Notes: generated by a model from the sequence alone, not told the origin. 64,000 nucleotides of DNA from JAPOUP01 sp965199865 (GCA_965199865.1 CBDATU010000021.1:31626-95625), one strand, 5' to 3'. Numbered from the stretch's first letter, positions 26,221 to 35,640 are shown. Numbers and translations are program-made.

Positions 26221-27113
26221 GCGCTGAGGAGCGGAAGAGCGCCGAAGGCTACGGCACGACGGGTCATAACTGGGATGGTATTGAGGAGTGGAACAACCCG
26301 CTTCCACGCTGGTGGGTCTGGGTGTTCTACATAACGATCATCTGGGGAGTCGGATACACAATCGCCTATCCGGCCTGGCCGCTGATTGACCGGGCGACGG
26401 CTGGGCTGCTGGGATATTCGACCCGTGCAGAGGTGGCGGAGCGGATCGCTGAGGCGGAGGCGCGGAACGCCGGGCTGCACGCGGAACTCGCTGTCGTGGA
26501 CTTTTCGACTCTCGCGGAGAATGCCGATTTGACCAATTACGCGGTGCATGCGGGTGCGGCAGTGTTCCGGAACAACTGTTCCCAATGTCATGGCGCGGGC
26601 GCCGACGGGCTGAGGATGGGCTCTGGTTACCCGAATCTGCTGGATGATGACTGGCTTTGGGGAGGCACGATCGAGGAAATCGCCTTCACCGTTCGACACG
26701 GCATTCGCAACGAGCAGTCTTTCGACTCGCACTGGTCGGAAATGACCGCCTATGGACGCGATGAGATTCTCAGCGAAATGGAAATAGAGCAGGTTGTCCA
26801 CTATGTGCGCAAGCTCGCTGGACTCGAACATGACTCCGCTTATTCAGGGCCGGGCGAGGAGATATTCCTGAATGAATGCTCGGTTTGCCATATGGAAGAT
26901 GGAACGGGTGACCCGGAACAGGGCGCACCGAACATCGCCGATGCGATCTGGCTCTTCGGTGGCAGCATTGAGGAACTGACGGAAACGGTGACCAATTCCC
27001 GCTTCGGCGTGATGCCAGCCTGGTCTGAGGAATTCCGGGCGGGCGGTGGCCTGGACGATGCCGAAATCAACGCGGTTGCGGTTTACGTTCACCGGTTGGG
27101 TGGCGGGCAGTGA
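26217..27113 (+). CDS. ccoP: cbb3-type cytochrome c oxidase subunit III (di-haem cytochrome c)
   Basis: A 298-residue di-haem subunit. The N-terminal DGIEEWNNPLPRWWVWVFYITIIWGVGYTIAYPAWP membrane anchor is diagnostic. Two haem c sites follow: NNCSQCHGAGADG (about residue 120) and NECSVCHMEDGTG (about 222), with distal Met in the ITEFGV-like later parts of each domain. It receives electrons from soluble cytochrome c. A 337-bp gap then separates it from ccoG. Confidence 0.95.
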   Translation: MSAEERKSAEGYGTTGHNWDGIEEWNNPLPRWWVWVFYITIIWGVGYTIAYPAWPLIDRATAGLLGYSTRAEVAERIAEAEARNAGLHAELAVVDFSTLAENADLTNYAVHAGAAVFRNNCSQCHGAGADGLRMGSGYPNLLDDDWLWGGTIEEIAFTVRHGIRNEQSFDSHWSEMTAYGRDEILSEMEIEQVVHYVRKLAGLEHDSAYSGPGEEIFLNECSVCHMEDGTGDPEQGAPNIADAIWLFGGSIEELTETVTNSRFGVMPAWSEEFRAGGGLDDAEINAVAVYVHRLGGGQ

Positions 27114-27358
27114 TCGAGAACCCATACTGGGGGGACGGTCATTCATCCAGTCTATGTGCGTCGACGAAACCGGTCTGGGCTGACCGCGCTAATGCACCTG
27201 GACGGGCGCATTCGTTCCGGGAGGTCGCAGATTCAGGGCGCCGGTCCATTCACAGGCCCGGCTCCGGGATCCAGACACCGTGTTCGGGGAGTCGGCGCCA
27301 CCGGACCGGCAGCGACGGAATGCGTGTTCGAGTGTGTCCTGAAGCCAGGAGGAGTAGG

Positions 27359-27454
27359 ATGCCGGACCAGCCAGATAACAGCCTGGCACATCCGCACGCT
27401 TTGGAATCCCCTCACGGTCCGGTCCAACGGGCCTGGCTGGGGCTGCTGGCATGA
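27359..27454 (+). CDS. Possible 31-residue leader peptide before ccoG
   Basis: A short frame in the otherwise non-coding ccoP-ccoG gap. AGGAGGAGTAGG sits immediately before its ATG, stronger than the site of many genes here, and its TGA overlaps the ccoG ATG in an ATGA quartet, so ccoG translation would be coupled to it. The peptide (start MPDQPDNSLAHPHALE, end WLGLLA) has no membrane helix and no family I know. The remaining gap (27114-27358) has no other recognisable feature. Confidence 0.5.
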   Translation: MPDQPDNSLAHPHALESPHGPVQRAWLGLLA

Positions 27455-28866
27455 ACGCGTCCGCCCCTCCGTCACTATACGCCGCACGCGAACCCGTCTT
27501 TCCACGTCGCGTGAGCGGGAATTTTCGACGCCTGAAGTGGGCAATAATGGTCGTTACTTTGGGAATTTACTATATTTCCCCTTGGATTCGCTGGGACCGG
27601 GGTTCCCAGCTTCCTGACCAGGCCATCCTGGCGGATCTGGCAGGGCGCCGCTTTTTCTTTTTCTGGATCGAGATCTGGCCACATGAATTCTATTTCATTG
27701 CCGGTCTCCTGATCATGGCGGGGCTCGGCCTCTTCCTGTTCACTAGTGCGCTGGGCCGCGTCTGGTGCGGCTACGCATGCCCGCAGACGGTCTGGACTGA
27801 CCTGTTCATTCTTACGGAGCGCTGGATCGAAGGGGATCGGAACGCGCGTGTCAGGCTTTGGAAAGCGAAGTGGGATTTCCGCAAGCTGCGGCTGCGGCTT
27901 ACAAAATGGTTCATCTGGTTTCTGATCGGCCTTGCGACCGGAGGTGCCTGGGTATTTTACTTCACTGATGCGCCGTCGCTGGCGATGGATCTGGTCCGTG
28001 GATCGGCGCATCCGGTGGCCTATACCACCATGGCGATTCTGGCACTGACCACCATACTGTTCGGTGGCATCGCGCGTGAACAGGTCTGCATCTACATGTG
28101 CCCCTGGCCCAGAATCCAGTCCGCCATGATGGACGAGGAGACGATCACCATCGGCTACCGGGACTGGCGCGGTGAGCCACGCGGCAAGGGACGGGCGCGG
28201 GAGGGACTCGGAGACTGCATCGATTGCAACGCCTGTGCCAATGTCTGTCCGGTGGGAATTGACATCCGTGATGGCCAGCAGCTCGCCTGCATTACCTGCG
28301 GGCTCTGCATTGACGCCTGCGACGATGTCATGGCCAGGACGGGAAGGCCACGCGGGCTTGTCGATTACCTTGCGCTCACCGATGAGGTAAGAGAGCGTGC
28401 GGGCCAGCCGGCGAAAGCGATCTGGAAACATGTGCTACGTCCGCGAACGATCCTCTATTCCGCGCTTTGGTCGATCGTCGGACTGGGCCTGCTGATCGCG
28501 CTGTTCATCAGATCAGACATTGAGGTCACCGTAGCTCCCATCCGCAACCCAACCTTCGTCACCCTGTCAGACGGTTCGATTCGCAATGCCTACGATCTTC
28601 GGCTCAGGAACAAGAATGCGGAGGATCGGCCGTTCCTGATTTCGGTCAAGGGAGATCCAGGTCTTCACATCCGGCTTGAGGGAACCGCTTACCAGTCTGT
28701 CACCGTCCCCGCGGACAGTACCATGCTGCAGCGGGTCTATGTCGTCGCGCCGCGTGGATCCGGGCCTGCCGCCACCGGGCGCACGGATATCCGATTCTGG
28801 GTGGAAGATCTGTCAAACGGTGATCGCGTGCATAGGGACAGCGTGTTCAATGGGGTTGGACCATGA
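27451..28866 (+). CDS. ccoG: cbb3 oxidase assembly ferredoxin-like copper reductase
   Basis: A 471-residue FixG/RdxA-type membrane protein that reduces copper for delivery to the cbb3 oxidase. It has several N-terminal helices, VWCGYACPQTVWTDLF near residue 105, and two ferredoxin-like cysteine runs (CIDCNACANVCPVGIDIRDG; CITCGLCIDACDDVM) for [4Fe-4S] clusters. The C-terminal periplasmic Ig-like domain (IRNAYDLRLRNKN) is standard. Its stop overlaps ccoH by 4 bp. Confidence 0.95.
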   Translation: MNASAPPSLYAAREPVFPRRVSGNFRRLKWAIMVVTLGIYYISPWIRWDRGSQLPDQAILADLAGRRFFFFWIEIWPHEFYFIAGLLIMAGLGLFLFTSALGRVWCGYACPQTVWTDLFILTERWIEGDRNARVRLWKAKWDFRKLRLRLTKWFIWFLIGLATGGAWVFYFTDAPSLAMDLVRGSAHPVAYTTMAILALTTILFGGIAREQVCIYMCPWPRIQSAMMDEETITIGYRDWRGEPRGKGRAREGLGDCIDCNACANVCPVGIDIRDGQQLACITCGLCIDACDDVMARTGRPRGLVDYLALTDEVRERAGQPAKAIWKHVLRPRTILYSALWSIVGLGLLIALFIRSDIEVTVAPIRNPTFVTLSDGSIRNAYDLRLRNKNAEDRPFLISVKGDPGLHIRLEGTAYQSVTVPADSTMLQRVYVVAPRGSGPAATGRTDIRFWVEDLSNGDRVHRDSVFNGVGP

Positions 28867-29327
28867 CTGACAGGGAGCTGACCGGACGAACCGTCTTCCT
28901 GATTCTGGTATCGGCATTCGGTGTCGTGGTCGGGGTGAACGCCATCATGGCGGCGCTGGCGATCGGCACCTTTCCGGGACTTGAAACCAGAAATTCCTAT
29001 GCAGCAAGCCAGACATTCGAAGCCGACCGTACCGCCCAGCTCGCCCTTGGCTGGGAGGTATCGGTGACATTTGACGCTGGTCTTCTGCGTCTCTCCATAG
29101 TCGACGCCAAAGGATTGCCTGTCGAACCCGTCGCTTTGGACGCGACGCTCGGCCGCGCTACCCATGTCAACGAAGACATCGAACCGGAGCTCAGGTTTGA
29201 CGGAATGGCCCATGTCGCTTCTGTCGACCTGGCCCCCGGGAACTGGAACCTGCGGTTCAGGGCGACCGCTGCTGATGGTGCCGAGTTCAGGCAACGTGTC
29301 GTTCTCTATGTGGATGAGCGGTCATGA
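28863..29327 (+). CDS. ccoH: cbb3 oxidase assembly protein FixH/CcoH
   Basis: A 154-residue protein with one N-terminal helix (GRTVFLILVSAFGVVVGVNAIMAALAIGTFPG) and a periplasmic domain containing the NSYAASQTFEADRTAQLALGW block typical of FixH. It helps assembly or stability of the CcoNOQP complex. It overlaps ccoG and ccoI by 4 bp each. Confidence 0.92.
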   Translation: MTDRELTGRTVFLILVSAFGVVVGVNAIMAALAIGTFPGLETRNSYAASQTFEADRTAQLALGWEVSVTFDAGLLRLSIVDAKGLPVEPVALDATLGRATHVNEDIEPELRFDGMAHVASVDLAPGNWNLRFRATAADGAEFRQRVVLYVDERS

Positions 29328-31513
29328 CCAGCCACGCGGAGGCTGGCGCTGTTCGTTCTCACGACGCGGTTTCCAGGAGTGAGCTGGCCACTGCACCGTC
29401 TAGGGCGGGTAAAACGCGGATTTTGCTGAGTCTGCCGGACATTCACTGCGCAGGCTGCATTGCGGGTGTTGAACGGGCGCTGAACGCGATGCCAGAAGTG
29501 CATGATGCACGGGTGAACCTGACTCTGAAGCGTGCGACGGTCAGGGCTGCTTCCGGTACGGATGCCCGGGAAATTGCCGATGCACTGGCCCATCAGGGCT
29601 ATCGGGCGCAGGAACTCGATTCCGATTCCCTGGTCAGGGGTCGTGCCGACGGGGCGGATCGTGAGCTTCTGATGCGACTTGGCGTAGCCGGGTTCGCGAT
29701 GATGAACGTGATGCTGCTATCCGTAGCCGTCTGGTCGGGTGCTGCGGATGCTACGCGTGATCTGTTCCACTGGATTAGCGCGATGATCGCCATTCCAACC
29801 GTCGCGTATTCGGGCAAGCCTTTTTTCCGCAATGCATGGAGCGCATTGCGGGTCGGTCAGCTGAACATGGACGTTCCGATTTCGCTCGCGATCCTCCTGG
29901 CAGTGGGTCTTTCGCTTCATGAGACCTCTCTACATGGCGAGCATGCGTATTTCGACGCGGCGCTGTCGCTGACATTCTTTCTGCTTGCTGGCCGGTATCT
30001 CGACCATCGTACCCGCGCTGCAGCGCGTTCGGCGGCGGCGGAGCTCGCGGCGCTGGAGTCGCCGCGGGCACTGAAGGTCAGTGACGGTGGCGAATGCATG
30101 GTTCCCGTCGTGGAGATCGAACCGGGGGATCTCGTACGAATCCTGCCAGGTGACCGGGTGCCCGTTGACGGGGTGGTCGAGTCTGGTTGTTCCGACATTG
30201 ACCGGTCGCTGCTGACCGGTGAGAGCCTTCCTGTCTCCGCCAGCAGCGGCACATCAGTGAGTGCGGGTGAGATCAACCTGACCGGGATGCTGACCGTTCG
30301 GGCGAATGCGGCCGGGGCGGACAGCGCGCTGCATCGGCTTGCGGGCCTTGTCGCGGTGGCGGAACAGGCACGCGACCGCTATGCGTCACTGGCCGACCGG
30401 GCGTCGCGAATATATGCGCCAGTTGTCCATCTTCTGGCGCTTGCGGCCTTTATCGCCTGGATGGCCGTGTCAGGCGACGCGCGCCTGTCACTTAACATCG
30501 CGGTGGCCGTTCTGATCATCACCTGTCCCTGCGCTCTTGGCCTTGCCGTGCCTGCGGTTTCCGCGGCGGCAAGCGGGCGGCTGTTCCGGCGCGGTCTGCT
30601 GGTCAAGAACGCTACGGCTCTGGAGCGTTTGGCCGAGGTTGACACGGTCGTTTTTGACAAGACAGGTGTTCTGACGGAAGGCGTCCCGCGGCTTTCCGGA
30701 GTCTCGGGCCATAATGTTTCGGACCTTGCCCTGGCGCGGGCGCTTGGGCGAGGATCCTCGCATCCACTGGCGACGGCTCTGGCAGCGATTGATGCCGAAA
30801 TGCTTCCAGACGCTGAGAGATGCGACGCCGAGGTGACGAATCTCCGTGAACAGCCCGGTTTCGGCGTTGAAGCGGAATGGAGAGGTCAGACAGTTCGCCT
30901 GGGACGGGCGGGCTGGGTTGGTGCACCGCCGGTTTCAGGGACCGCGACCTACCTTCACGTGGGGAATCGCAACGTGCCGTTCCGTTTCACGGACAGCCTG
31001 CGCAAAGGTGCGCCGGAAGCGGTGGCCGCTCTGAAAGAGAAGGGCATGACGGTTATCCTGCTTTCCGGGGATCATCCCGCTGCGGTTGCAGACATAGCGG
31101 CCCGGACTGGCATTGAGGCATTTGAAGCGCAGGTGCTGCCAGAGGAGAAGGCGCTCTATGTCAAACGGCTGCGCGAGCACGGACATCGGGTCCTGATGGT
31201 GGGCGACGGCCTTAACGACACCGCTGCGCTAGCGGCTGCGCATGCATCGGTCTCGCTGGCTTCGGCGTTGGACGCCGCCCGTGCGGTTTCCGACATCGTG
31301 CTTTGTGGCAGCTCGCTTGATCCGATACCGGAGGCGGTGATGACAGCGCGCCATGCCCGTCGGCGGATCAAGGAAAATTTTGCCATCGCCGCGCTATACA
31401 ACGCTGTCGCGATTCCCGTGGCGCTTCTCGGCTTTGCGACACCTCTCGCGGCTGCGCTTGCCATGTCGACCTCGTCCGTGTCAGTCTCGCTCAACGCGCT
31501 GCGGCTGAGGTGA
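29324..31513 (+). CDS. ccoI: Copper-transporting P-type ATPase for cbb3 oxidase maturation
   Basis: A 729-residue P1B-type ATPase. An N-terminal metal-binding domain has DIHCAGCIAGVERAL. The membrane motif is ITCPCALGLAVP (CPC), the phosphorylation site DKTGVLTEG, the TGES loop LLTGESLPV, the SHPLA nucleotide-binding motif, and GDGLNDTAALAAAHASVSL. It is of the FixI/CcoI type, exporting copper into the periplasm for the haem-copper centre. It is fully coding and translationally coupled to ccoH. Confidence 0.95.
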   Translation: MTSHAEAGAVRSHDAVSRSELATAPSRAGKTRILLSLPDIHCAGCIAGVERALNAMPEVHDARVNLTLKRATVRAASGTDAREIADALAHQGYRAQELDSDSLVRGRADGADRELLMRLGVAGFAMMNVMLLSVAVWSGAADATRDLFHWISAMIAIPTVAYSGKPFFRNAWSALRVGQLNMDVPISLAILLAVGLSLHETSLHGEHAYFDAALSLTFFLLAGRYLDHRTRAAARSAAAELAALESPRALKVSDGGECMVPVVEIEPGDLVRILPGDRVPVDGVVESGCSDIDRSLLTGESLPVSASSGTSVSAGEINLTGMLTVRANAAGADSALHRLAGLVAVAEQARDRYASLADRASRIYAPVVHLLALAAFIAWMAVSGDARLSLNIAVAVLIITCPCALGLAVPAVSAAASGRLFRRGLLVKNATALERLAEVDTVVFDKTGVLTEGVPRLSGVSGHNVSDLALARALGRGSSHPLATALAAIDAEMLPDAERCDAEVTNLREQPGFGVEAEWRGQTVRLGRAGWVGAPPVSGTATYLHVGNRNVPFRFTDSLRKGAPEAVAALKEKGMTVILLSGDHPAAVADIAARTGIEAFEAQVLPEEKALYVKRLREHGHRVLMVGDGLNDTAALAAAHASVSLASALDAARAVSDIVLCGSSLDPIPEAVMTARHARRRIKENFAIAALYNAVAIPVALLGFATPLAAALAMSTSSVSVSLNALRLR

Positions 31514-31517
31514 GCCA

Positions 31518-31676
31518 TTGGACGTTCTGGTCGTTCTGATTCCTGTATCGCTGTTTCTGGGAGGCTTGGGGCTTGCCGCGTTCTTCTGGACACTCAGATC
31601 CCGCCAATACGACGATCCGGAAGGCGACTCGCGGCGCATATTGACGGATGAGCATGATGACCGGCCCGCGCCGTGA
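31518..31676 (+). CDS. ccoS: cbb3 oxidase assembly protein CcoS
   Basis: A 52-residue single-helix protein starting at TTG 31518, 4 bp after the ccoI stop. It reads MDVLVVLIPVSLFLGGLGL and then FFWTLRSRQYDDPEGDSRRI, which is the CcoS signature (W-x-x-x-x-x-QY-D-P-GD). CcoS is needed to insert redox cofactors into the oxidase. An upstream GTG at 31510 is out of frame. This completes the ccoGHIS set. Confidence 0.9.
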   Translation: MDVLVVLIPVSLFLGGLGLAAFFWTLRSRQYDDPEGDSRRILTDEHDDRPAP

Positions 31677-32411
31677 TCCGCTCGCGGTTCCTTTCGATTG
31701 ACTGTCGAAGGGCGGCGTATCCGTCCCGGATTCCGCTCCCTTGGCCCTGCCTTTTCGCAGTTCCCGCAGGAAGTCCTTCAGCAGGGTAGTGATCGGATTC
31801 AGTTTCGTATCAATATACGGCAGGTCGGCGACGAGGATGGTGGTTTTTCTGAGGCTCTCCGTCAAGATGGATTCTCCCGACTGGCGGCGCGCTTCACGAC
31901 CCGTCTGGCGCCGGACACCGACAGCGGCCCATGACTGTTCCCGTCAAAACGGACGTCGCCGTCGCGCCAACAGGCGACATCTACCACCAGCGTCCCCACG
32001 TCAAACATTCATTTGGATCAGGTTGTCTATCGTTGGGGTCAATGCCAGTTCTCGACTTATGTGCATCCGCCGGTTTGCGGCAGGTTGCGCAACATCCATC
32101 AATCGCAGGACACTGATTCGGAACAAAAGGAGAATATTTCAAGTTGACCTACTCGCAACAATTTCTATTTCAAAAGCGATAGACCATGGGGTCAGGAAAG
32201 AGGGCTTGACAGGCATGAGCCCATAGCAGCTCCTGCGTCAACCTCACGAGAACCGCCTGTCCAAACCACCGGCACTCATCTGCTAGGAAACTGTGACTCC
32301 TTCCGAGAGGCGGAATTCATCATACCATGCGGTTCAGTACCAATCCGACATTCCTTGTTTGGCAGGTCGCTCCTCCGTATGAACGCGTCAGAAAGCTCCA
32401 TGAGGTTGAGC
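31677..32411. other. Intergenic region between ccoS and the XRE/ASCH pair
   Basis: About 735 bp without a supported gene. On the minus strand a frame beginning near 31865 (MTESLRKTTILVADLPYID) has protein-like codon use for about 55 codons before running antisense into ccoS; it may be a truncated gene start. The rest is AT-richer than its surroundings and should contain the promoter of the XRE/ASCH pair. Confidence 0.4.
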
Positions 32412-32762
32412 ATGGCCGAGCCATCCGGAAAGACAACCGCAGCTTCCAGAGCCGCAGGAACGAACGATGCCCAGAGGGTTGGATTGAAGCTACGGCAACT
32501 GCGCCTCATGTCCGGGTTCGCACAGGAATGGATCGCGAAGCGAATGGATGTCCAGCAAGCCGTGATTTCGAAAATTGAAAACGGCGGTAACGTCTTTCTT
32601 TCCACCGTGCGACGTTACGTCGAGGCGCTTGGTGCGTCGCTCCACATGAACGCACAATTCCCTGTTGATGCCCCACTGTCGCTAAAGCCTAGCAGCGCGT
32701 TCATTGTGGTGTACGGACATGACGGCCAGCCTGCTCTGCCGTTATTCGGAGAGGAATTGTAA
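32412..32762 (+). CDS. XRE-family helix-turn-helix regulator
   Basis: A 116-residue protein whose centre (VGLKLRQLRLMSGFAQEWIAKRMDVQQAVISKIENGGNVFLSTVRRYVEALG) is a Cro/C1-type helix-turn-helix, with recognition helix QQAVISKIEN. Starts at 32403 or 32355 are possible; ATG 32412 is a reasonable choice. Its stop directly abuts the start of an ASCH-domain gene, so the two form an operon. Layout and sizes resemble a toxin-antitoxin pair, with this as the DNA-binding member (inference). Confidence 0.82.
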   Translation: MAEPSGKTTAASRAAGTNDAQRVGLKLRQLRLMSGFAQEWIAKRMDVQQAVISKIENGGNVFLSTVRRYVEALGASLHMNAQFPVDAPLSLKPSSAFIVVYGHDGQPALPLFGEEL

Positions 32763-33203
32763 ATGTCTCGGCGTGATGTCGTGCTGTCGATCAAACCCGC
32801 TTACTCGGCCATGATTCTTGAGGGCCGCAAAACCGTCGAGTTACGTCGGCGTTTCCCAATGTCCGCCCCTTGTGGTGCGGTCGCGTATATCTACGCTACA
32901 TCACCCACCAGGGCGATGGTTGGTGCCGCTGAAATCCGCGAAATACTGAAACTTCCGATCGAACGGATATGGGCAGAATTCGAAGCCTCAATGTCCACCG
33001 ATCGCGACAGTTTCGAACGGTACTTTGAAGGGTTAAGCGAAGGCTTTGTATTGCTGTTCGATGAGGTGAAAACCTTCTCCAGACCACTTCCCCTGAGTGA
33101 GCTGCACGAAAAATTTGGGTTCAGGCCCCCACAGTCATTTCTGTATGCCAAACCTGACCTGAGAAGGGCGCTGAGAGACGAGCCAGCAATCGTATCCAAT
33201 TGA
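32763..33203 (+). CDS. ASCH/PUA-like domain protein
   Basis: A 146-residue protein with an N-terminal ASCH fold: VVLSIKPAYSAMILEGRKTVELRRRFP is the classic S-(I/V)-KP-Y---I--G-KT-E-R motif, and VAYIYATSPTRAMVGAAEI continues the beta-barrel. Such domains bind RNA or modified nucleosides. ATG 32763 follows the upstream stop with no gap. Partnered with an XRE regulator it could be the effector of a two-gene stress or defence module. The gene ends 2 bp before a solitary IS256 end. Confidence 0.82.
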   Translation: MSRRDVVLSIKPAYSAMILEGRKTVELRRRFPMSAPCGAVAYIYATSPTRAMVGAAEIREILKLPIERIWAEFEASMSTDRDSFERYFEGLSEGFVLLFDEVKTFSRPLPLSELHEKFGFRPPQSFLYAKPDLRRALRDEPAIVSN

Positions 33204-33205
33204 TG

Positions 33206-33234
33206 CGAATTTCCACCGAGTTCGCGACGCGACC
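33206..33234 (-). repeat. Solitary IS256 right-end sequence
   Basis: CGAATTTCCACCGAGTTCGC and the following CGACGCGACC match the outer 29 bp of the IS256 right repeat (23513-23541) with three mismatches and the same orientation. No transposase lies nearby. It sits between the ASCH gene stop and the homocysteine-methyltransferase-like gene. Confidence 0.8.
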
Positions 33235-33250
33235 TGGTACCAGAACCAGC

Positions 33251-34138
33251 CTACATTATTTGACGAAGTGCCCTGATGTGGTCGACACCCAGGCCACAGC
33301 AGCCGCCAATGACCTGCACACCGCGAGATAGCCAGGATTGCGCGTGATGCGCATAAATGTCTGGAGGAATGGTGTCGTCGAATATGCCGATCTGGCCATC
33401 CCATCGCGCCGAATGTGCGTAAACGCCGACTGGTCCGGTCCAGTGCTTCTGAACGATATCAAGACATGCGTCGATATCTTCCACCTCCGTGTGCATGATA
33501 TTCACCAATGGAACCTCGCGGCCTTCAAGTGCATCAAGAGCATCGGCCAGAGCGCCACCTCGCAATAATGTCATGGTACCCGAAGGATCCGGTGCGCAGG
33601 AAAACCCAACCCACACCGGCAGTCCGCTTGTCTGGGCCGCCTCCAGCATGACCAGCGTGCTGCCAATGTCCACCATCATCTCCAGCATCAGCAGATCTGC
33701 ACCCGCATTCGCCATAACCTGCGTCTGCTCCTCGGTATTACGGCGCAGGCTCTCCGGTTCCGACCAGTTGTCCGTATAGGACCAGTACGAAACTCCCCCA
33801 GCGACAAGGACATCCGGAGCCGCCATACGGTCTCGCGCCTCGATGGCAAGCTCGACGCTTCGGCGGTTCAACTGGTCGAACTGATCTTCGACATCTGCAT
33901 CAATCAGGACATGCCGATGGGTGGCAAATGTATTTGAGATGACGATTTCGGCACCTTCGCGAATGTAGTCCTCGTGCACCGTGCGAAGAACATCCGGATG
34001 ACTTAAGGCGCCGCCACCATTCCAGGCGTTGTCAAGCTGAGGAACGCCGCGTTTCTCGATTTCGGTTCCGGTGGCGCCGTCGATCAGGATCCGTTCGCCG
34101 GTTCCAATGCGTTGCATCAATCGCTCGTAGCGGTTCAT
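33251..34138 (-). CDS. Homocysteine S-methyltransferase family protein
   Basis: A 295-residue betaine/S-methylmethionine-homocysteine methyltransferase-like TIM barrel. ILIDGATGTEIEKRGVP opens the domain; VISNTFATHRH follows. The zinc ligands are the Cys of WVGFSCAPDPSG and the pair in VIGGCCGLGVDHI near the C-terminus. ATG 34138 is chosen because the domain begins there. Members transfer a methyl group to homocysteine from betaine, S-methylmethionine or sulfonium donors. The gene stands alone between two IS256-end relics, which suggests it travelled or was trapped with them. Confidence 0.87.
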   Translation of the reverse strand: MNRYERLMQRIGTGERILIDGATGTEIEKRGVPQLDNAWNGGGALSHPDVLRTVHEDYIREGAEIVISNTFATHRHVLIDADVEDQFDQLNRRSVELAIEARDRMAAPDVLVAGGVSYWSYTDNWSEPESLRRNTEEQTQVMANAGADLLMLEMMVDIGSTLVMLEAAQTSGLPVWVGFSCAPDPSGTMTLLRGGALADALDALEGREVPLVNIMHTEVEDIDACLDIVQKHWTGPVGVYAHSARWDGQIGIFDDTIPPDIYAHHAQSWLSRGVQVIGGCCGLGVDHIRALRQIM

Positions 34139-34747
34139 TGGAATACCTATGTTGATCGCCAGATGCTGGATCCGAACGGTATAATTTCGCGGATCGATGA
34201 GTCTGGCGAGAATTCGATCAGGCAAGTTCTGGCGGATTGTCTAACCGCCTTCAAGATACCAGCAACTGAATCGCCAAACCACCCAAACTTCATGAATTCC
34301 TGGACATCCACAGGTCGTGTCGTTTGTTCGGTGGCAATCCGTCGTTGGCAGACCTTGAGCATTCGGATTCTGCCTGATCAGGTGGCGAGGGCAGGGGCTC
34401 AATCGGCCGGAACAGGGCTCACCAATTGCGGCTCCGTCCATCCGGATTCAACCCAACGCCTATCAATGTGACACACTTAATCAGGCGGTGCCGGAATTTC
34501 GTTTCGCTTGCTGCTGGCTGCCAGCCGCCTGTTGGGTGGGCCGCATGTCACCTGGAAGCTGAATCGCCGATGAAATTCCACCAATTGAGCGACACGACCG
34601 AATCCGGCAACTGAGCTCCTGAAAGCAATTCAGCGAAGCAAGCTGATCAGTGGTGGTGGGGGCATTCGCACGTTTCTCCACACGCATGAATGCCCTCGGG
34701 AGATGGGCATGAGACAACTCAGCTTGATACGTTGGCAGGTCTTCCGA
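34139..34747. other. Intergenic region with second IS256-end relic
   Basis: About 610 bp with no supported gene. At 34572-34598 GAAATTCCACCAATTGAGCG followed by ACACGACC resembles the IS256 right end with about five mismatches, in the same orientation as the copy at 33206. Other short frames are unconvincing. Confidence 0.55.
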
Positions 34748-35536
34748 TCAGGCGAACGCACGTGTGCGATGACGCCATCGACCAGCACGTAGCTCGACCG
34801 GAACAAGAAGTGCGTATTCTATGGCCAGCATGACGGCGACAAAACTCAGCGCATAGGCAAGAACATACCCCGTCTCGAAGAGCTGAAAATATAGGTGAAT
34901 CTGAAAGCCAACACCATCACCTCTGCCCAGGAACTCGACCACTAGCACAATCTTCCAGATGATCGCCATGCCATTGCGCATGGCCGCAGCCAGGAATGGC
35001 CAGAGCTGGGGAAGCCAGACATGCCACAGCCGGTGCCTTGGCGGAAAGCGATAGGCTCTGGCAAGTTCGGCAAGTGCAGGATCGGCGCTCTTGACACCTT
35101 CCCGTATCATGACGGCAACCATCGCGGTCTTGTTGACCGCAACAGCGACTACGGCAGCCACCTCGTTCAGTCCGATCCAGAGATAGGCAAGCACGATGAC
35201 GACCAGCGCAGGCACGTTCAGGAAAATCGATACCCACGGACCAAACCACCGATCAAGCCGTTCCGAGAGGCCGAGCAACGCACCCACGGCGACGCCTAGC
35301 GCCATCGCAAGCGAAAAGGCCAGAACAACACGCCGCAACGTCGCACCGACATGTTGAGCCATTTCCCCGCTCGCCAGTTCGGCGAAGGCGATCTGAAGCA
35401 CGACCCCAGGCTGCGGCAGAACCGTGGCGTCGTCTGTCGCCCAGGCGGAGGCTATCCAGATCACCAGAAGAATTCCCAGAGATACGGTGAATCTCGCGGG
35501 ACCAGGGAGTTGGTTAAATCGGGCAAATCCTCTCAT
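34748..35536 (-). CDS. ABC transporter permease, SsuC/TauC/NrtB type
   Basis: A 262-residue permease with about six helices. The EAA-type loop is SADPALAELARAYRFPPRHRLWHVWLPQLWPFLAAAMRNGMAIIWKIVLVVEFLG. Relatives import sulfonates, taurine, nitrate or pyrimidine precursors. No ATPase or binding protein is adjacent, so it is either an orphan or uses partners elsewhere. ATG 35536 is preferred to TTG 35539. It is divergent from the NosR-like gene, 104 bp away, which suggests joint control. Confidence 0.85.
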   Translation of the reverse strand: MRGFARFNQLPGPARFTVSLGILLVIWIASAWATDDATVLPQPGVVLQIAFAELASGEMAQHVGATLRRVVLAFSLAMALGVAVGALLGLSERLDRWFGPWVSIFLNVPALVVIVLAYLWIGLNEVAAVVAVAVNKTAMVAVMIREGVKSADPALAELARAYRFPPRHRLWHVWLPQLWPFLAAAMRNGMAIIWKIVLVVEFLGRGDGVGFQIHLYFQLFETGYVLAYALSFVAVMLAIEYALLVPVELRAGRWRHRTRAFA

Positions 35537-35640
35537 CAAGGCCAGTGTGCCACGACACGCCGCGCCGCAACAGCAGGAATTCCGATCATTGCTACCTTGG
35601 TCGGATGTGCGCTGTGCCGCACTCCGGTTAGTTTCCCCGC

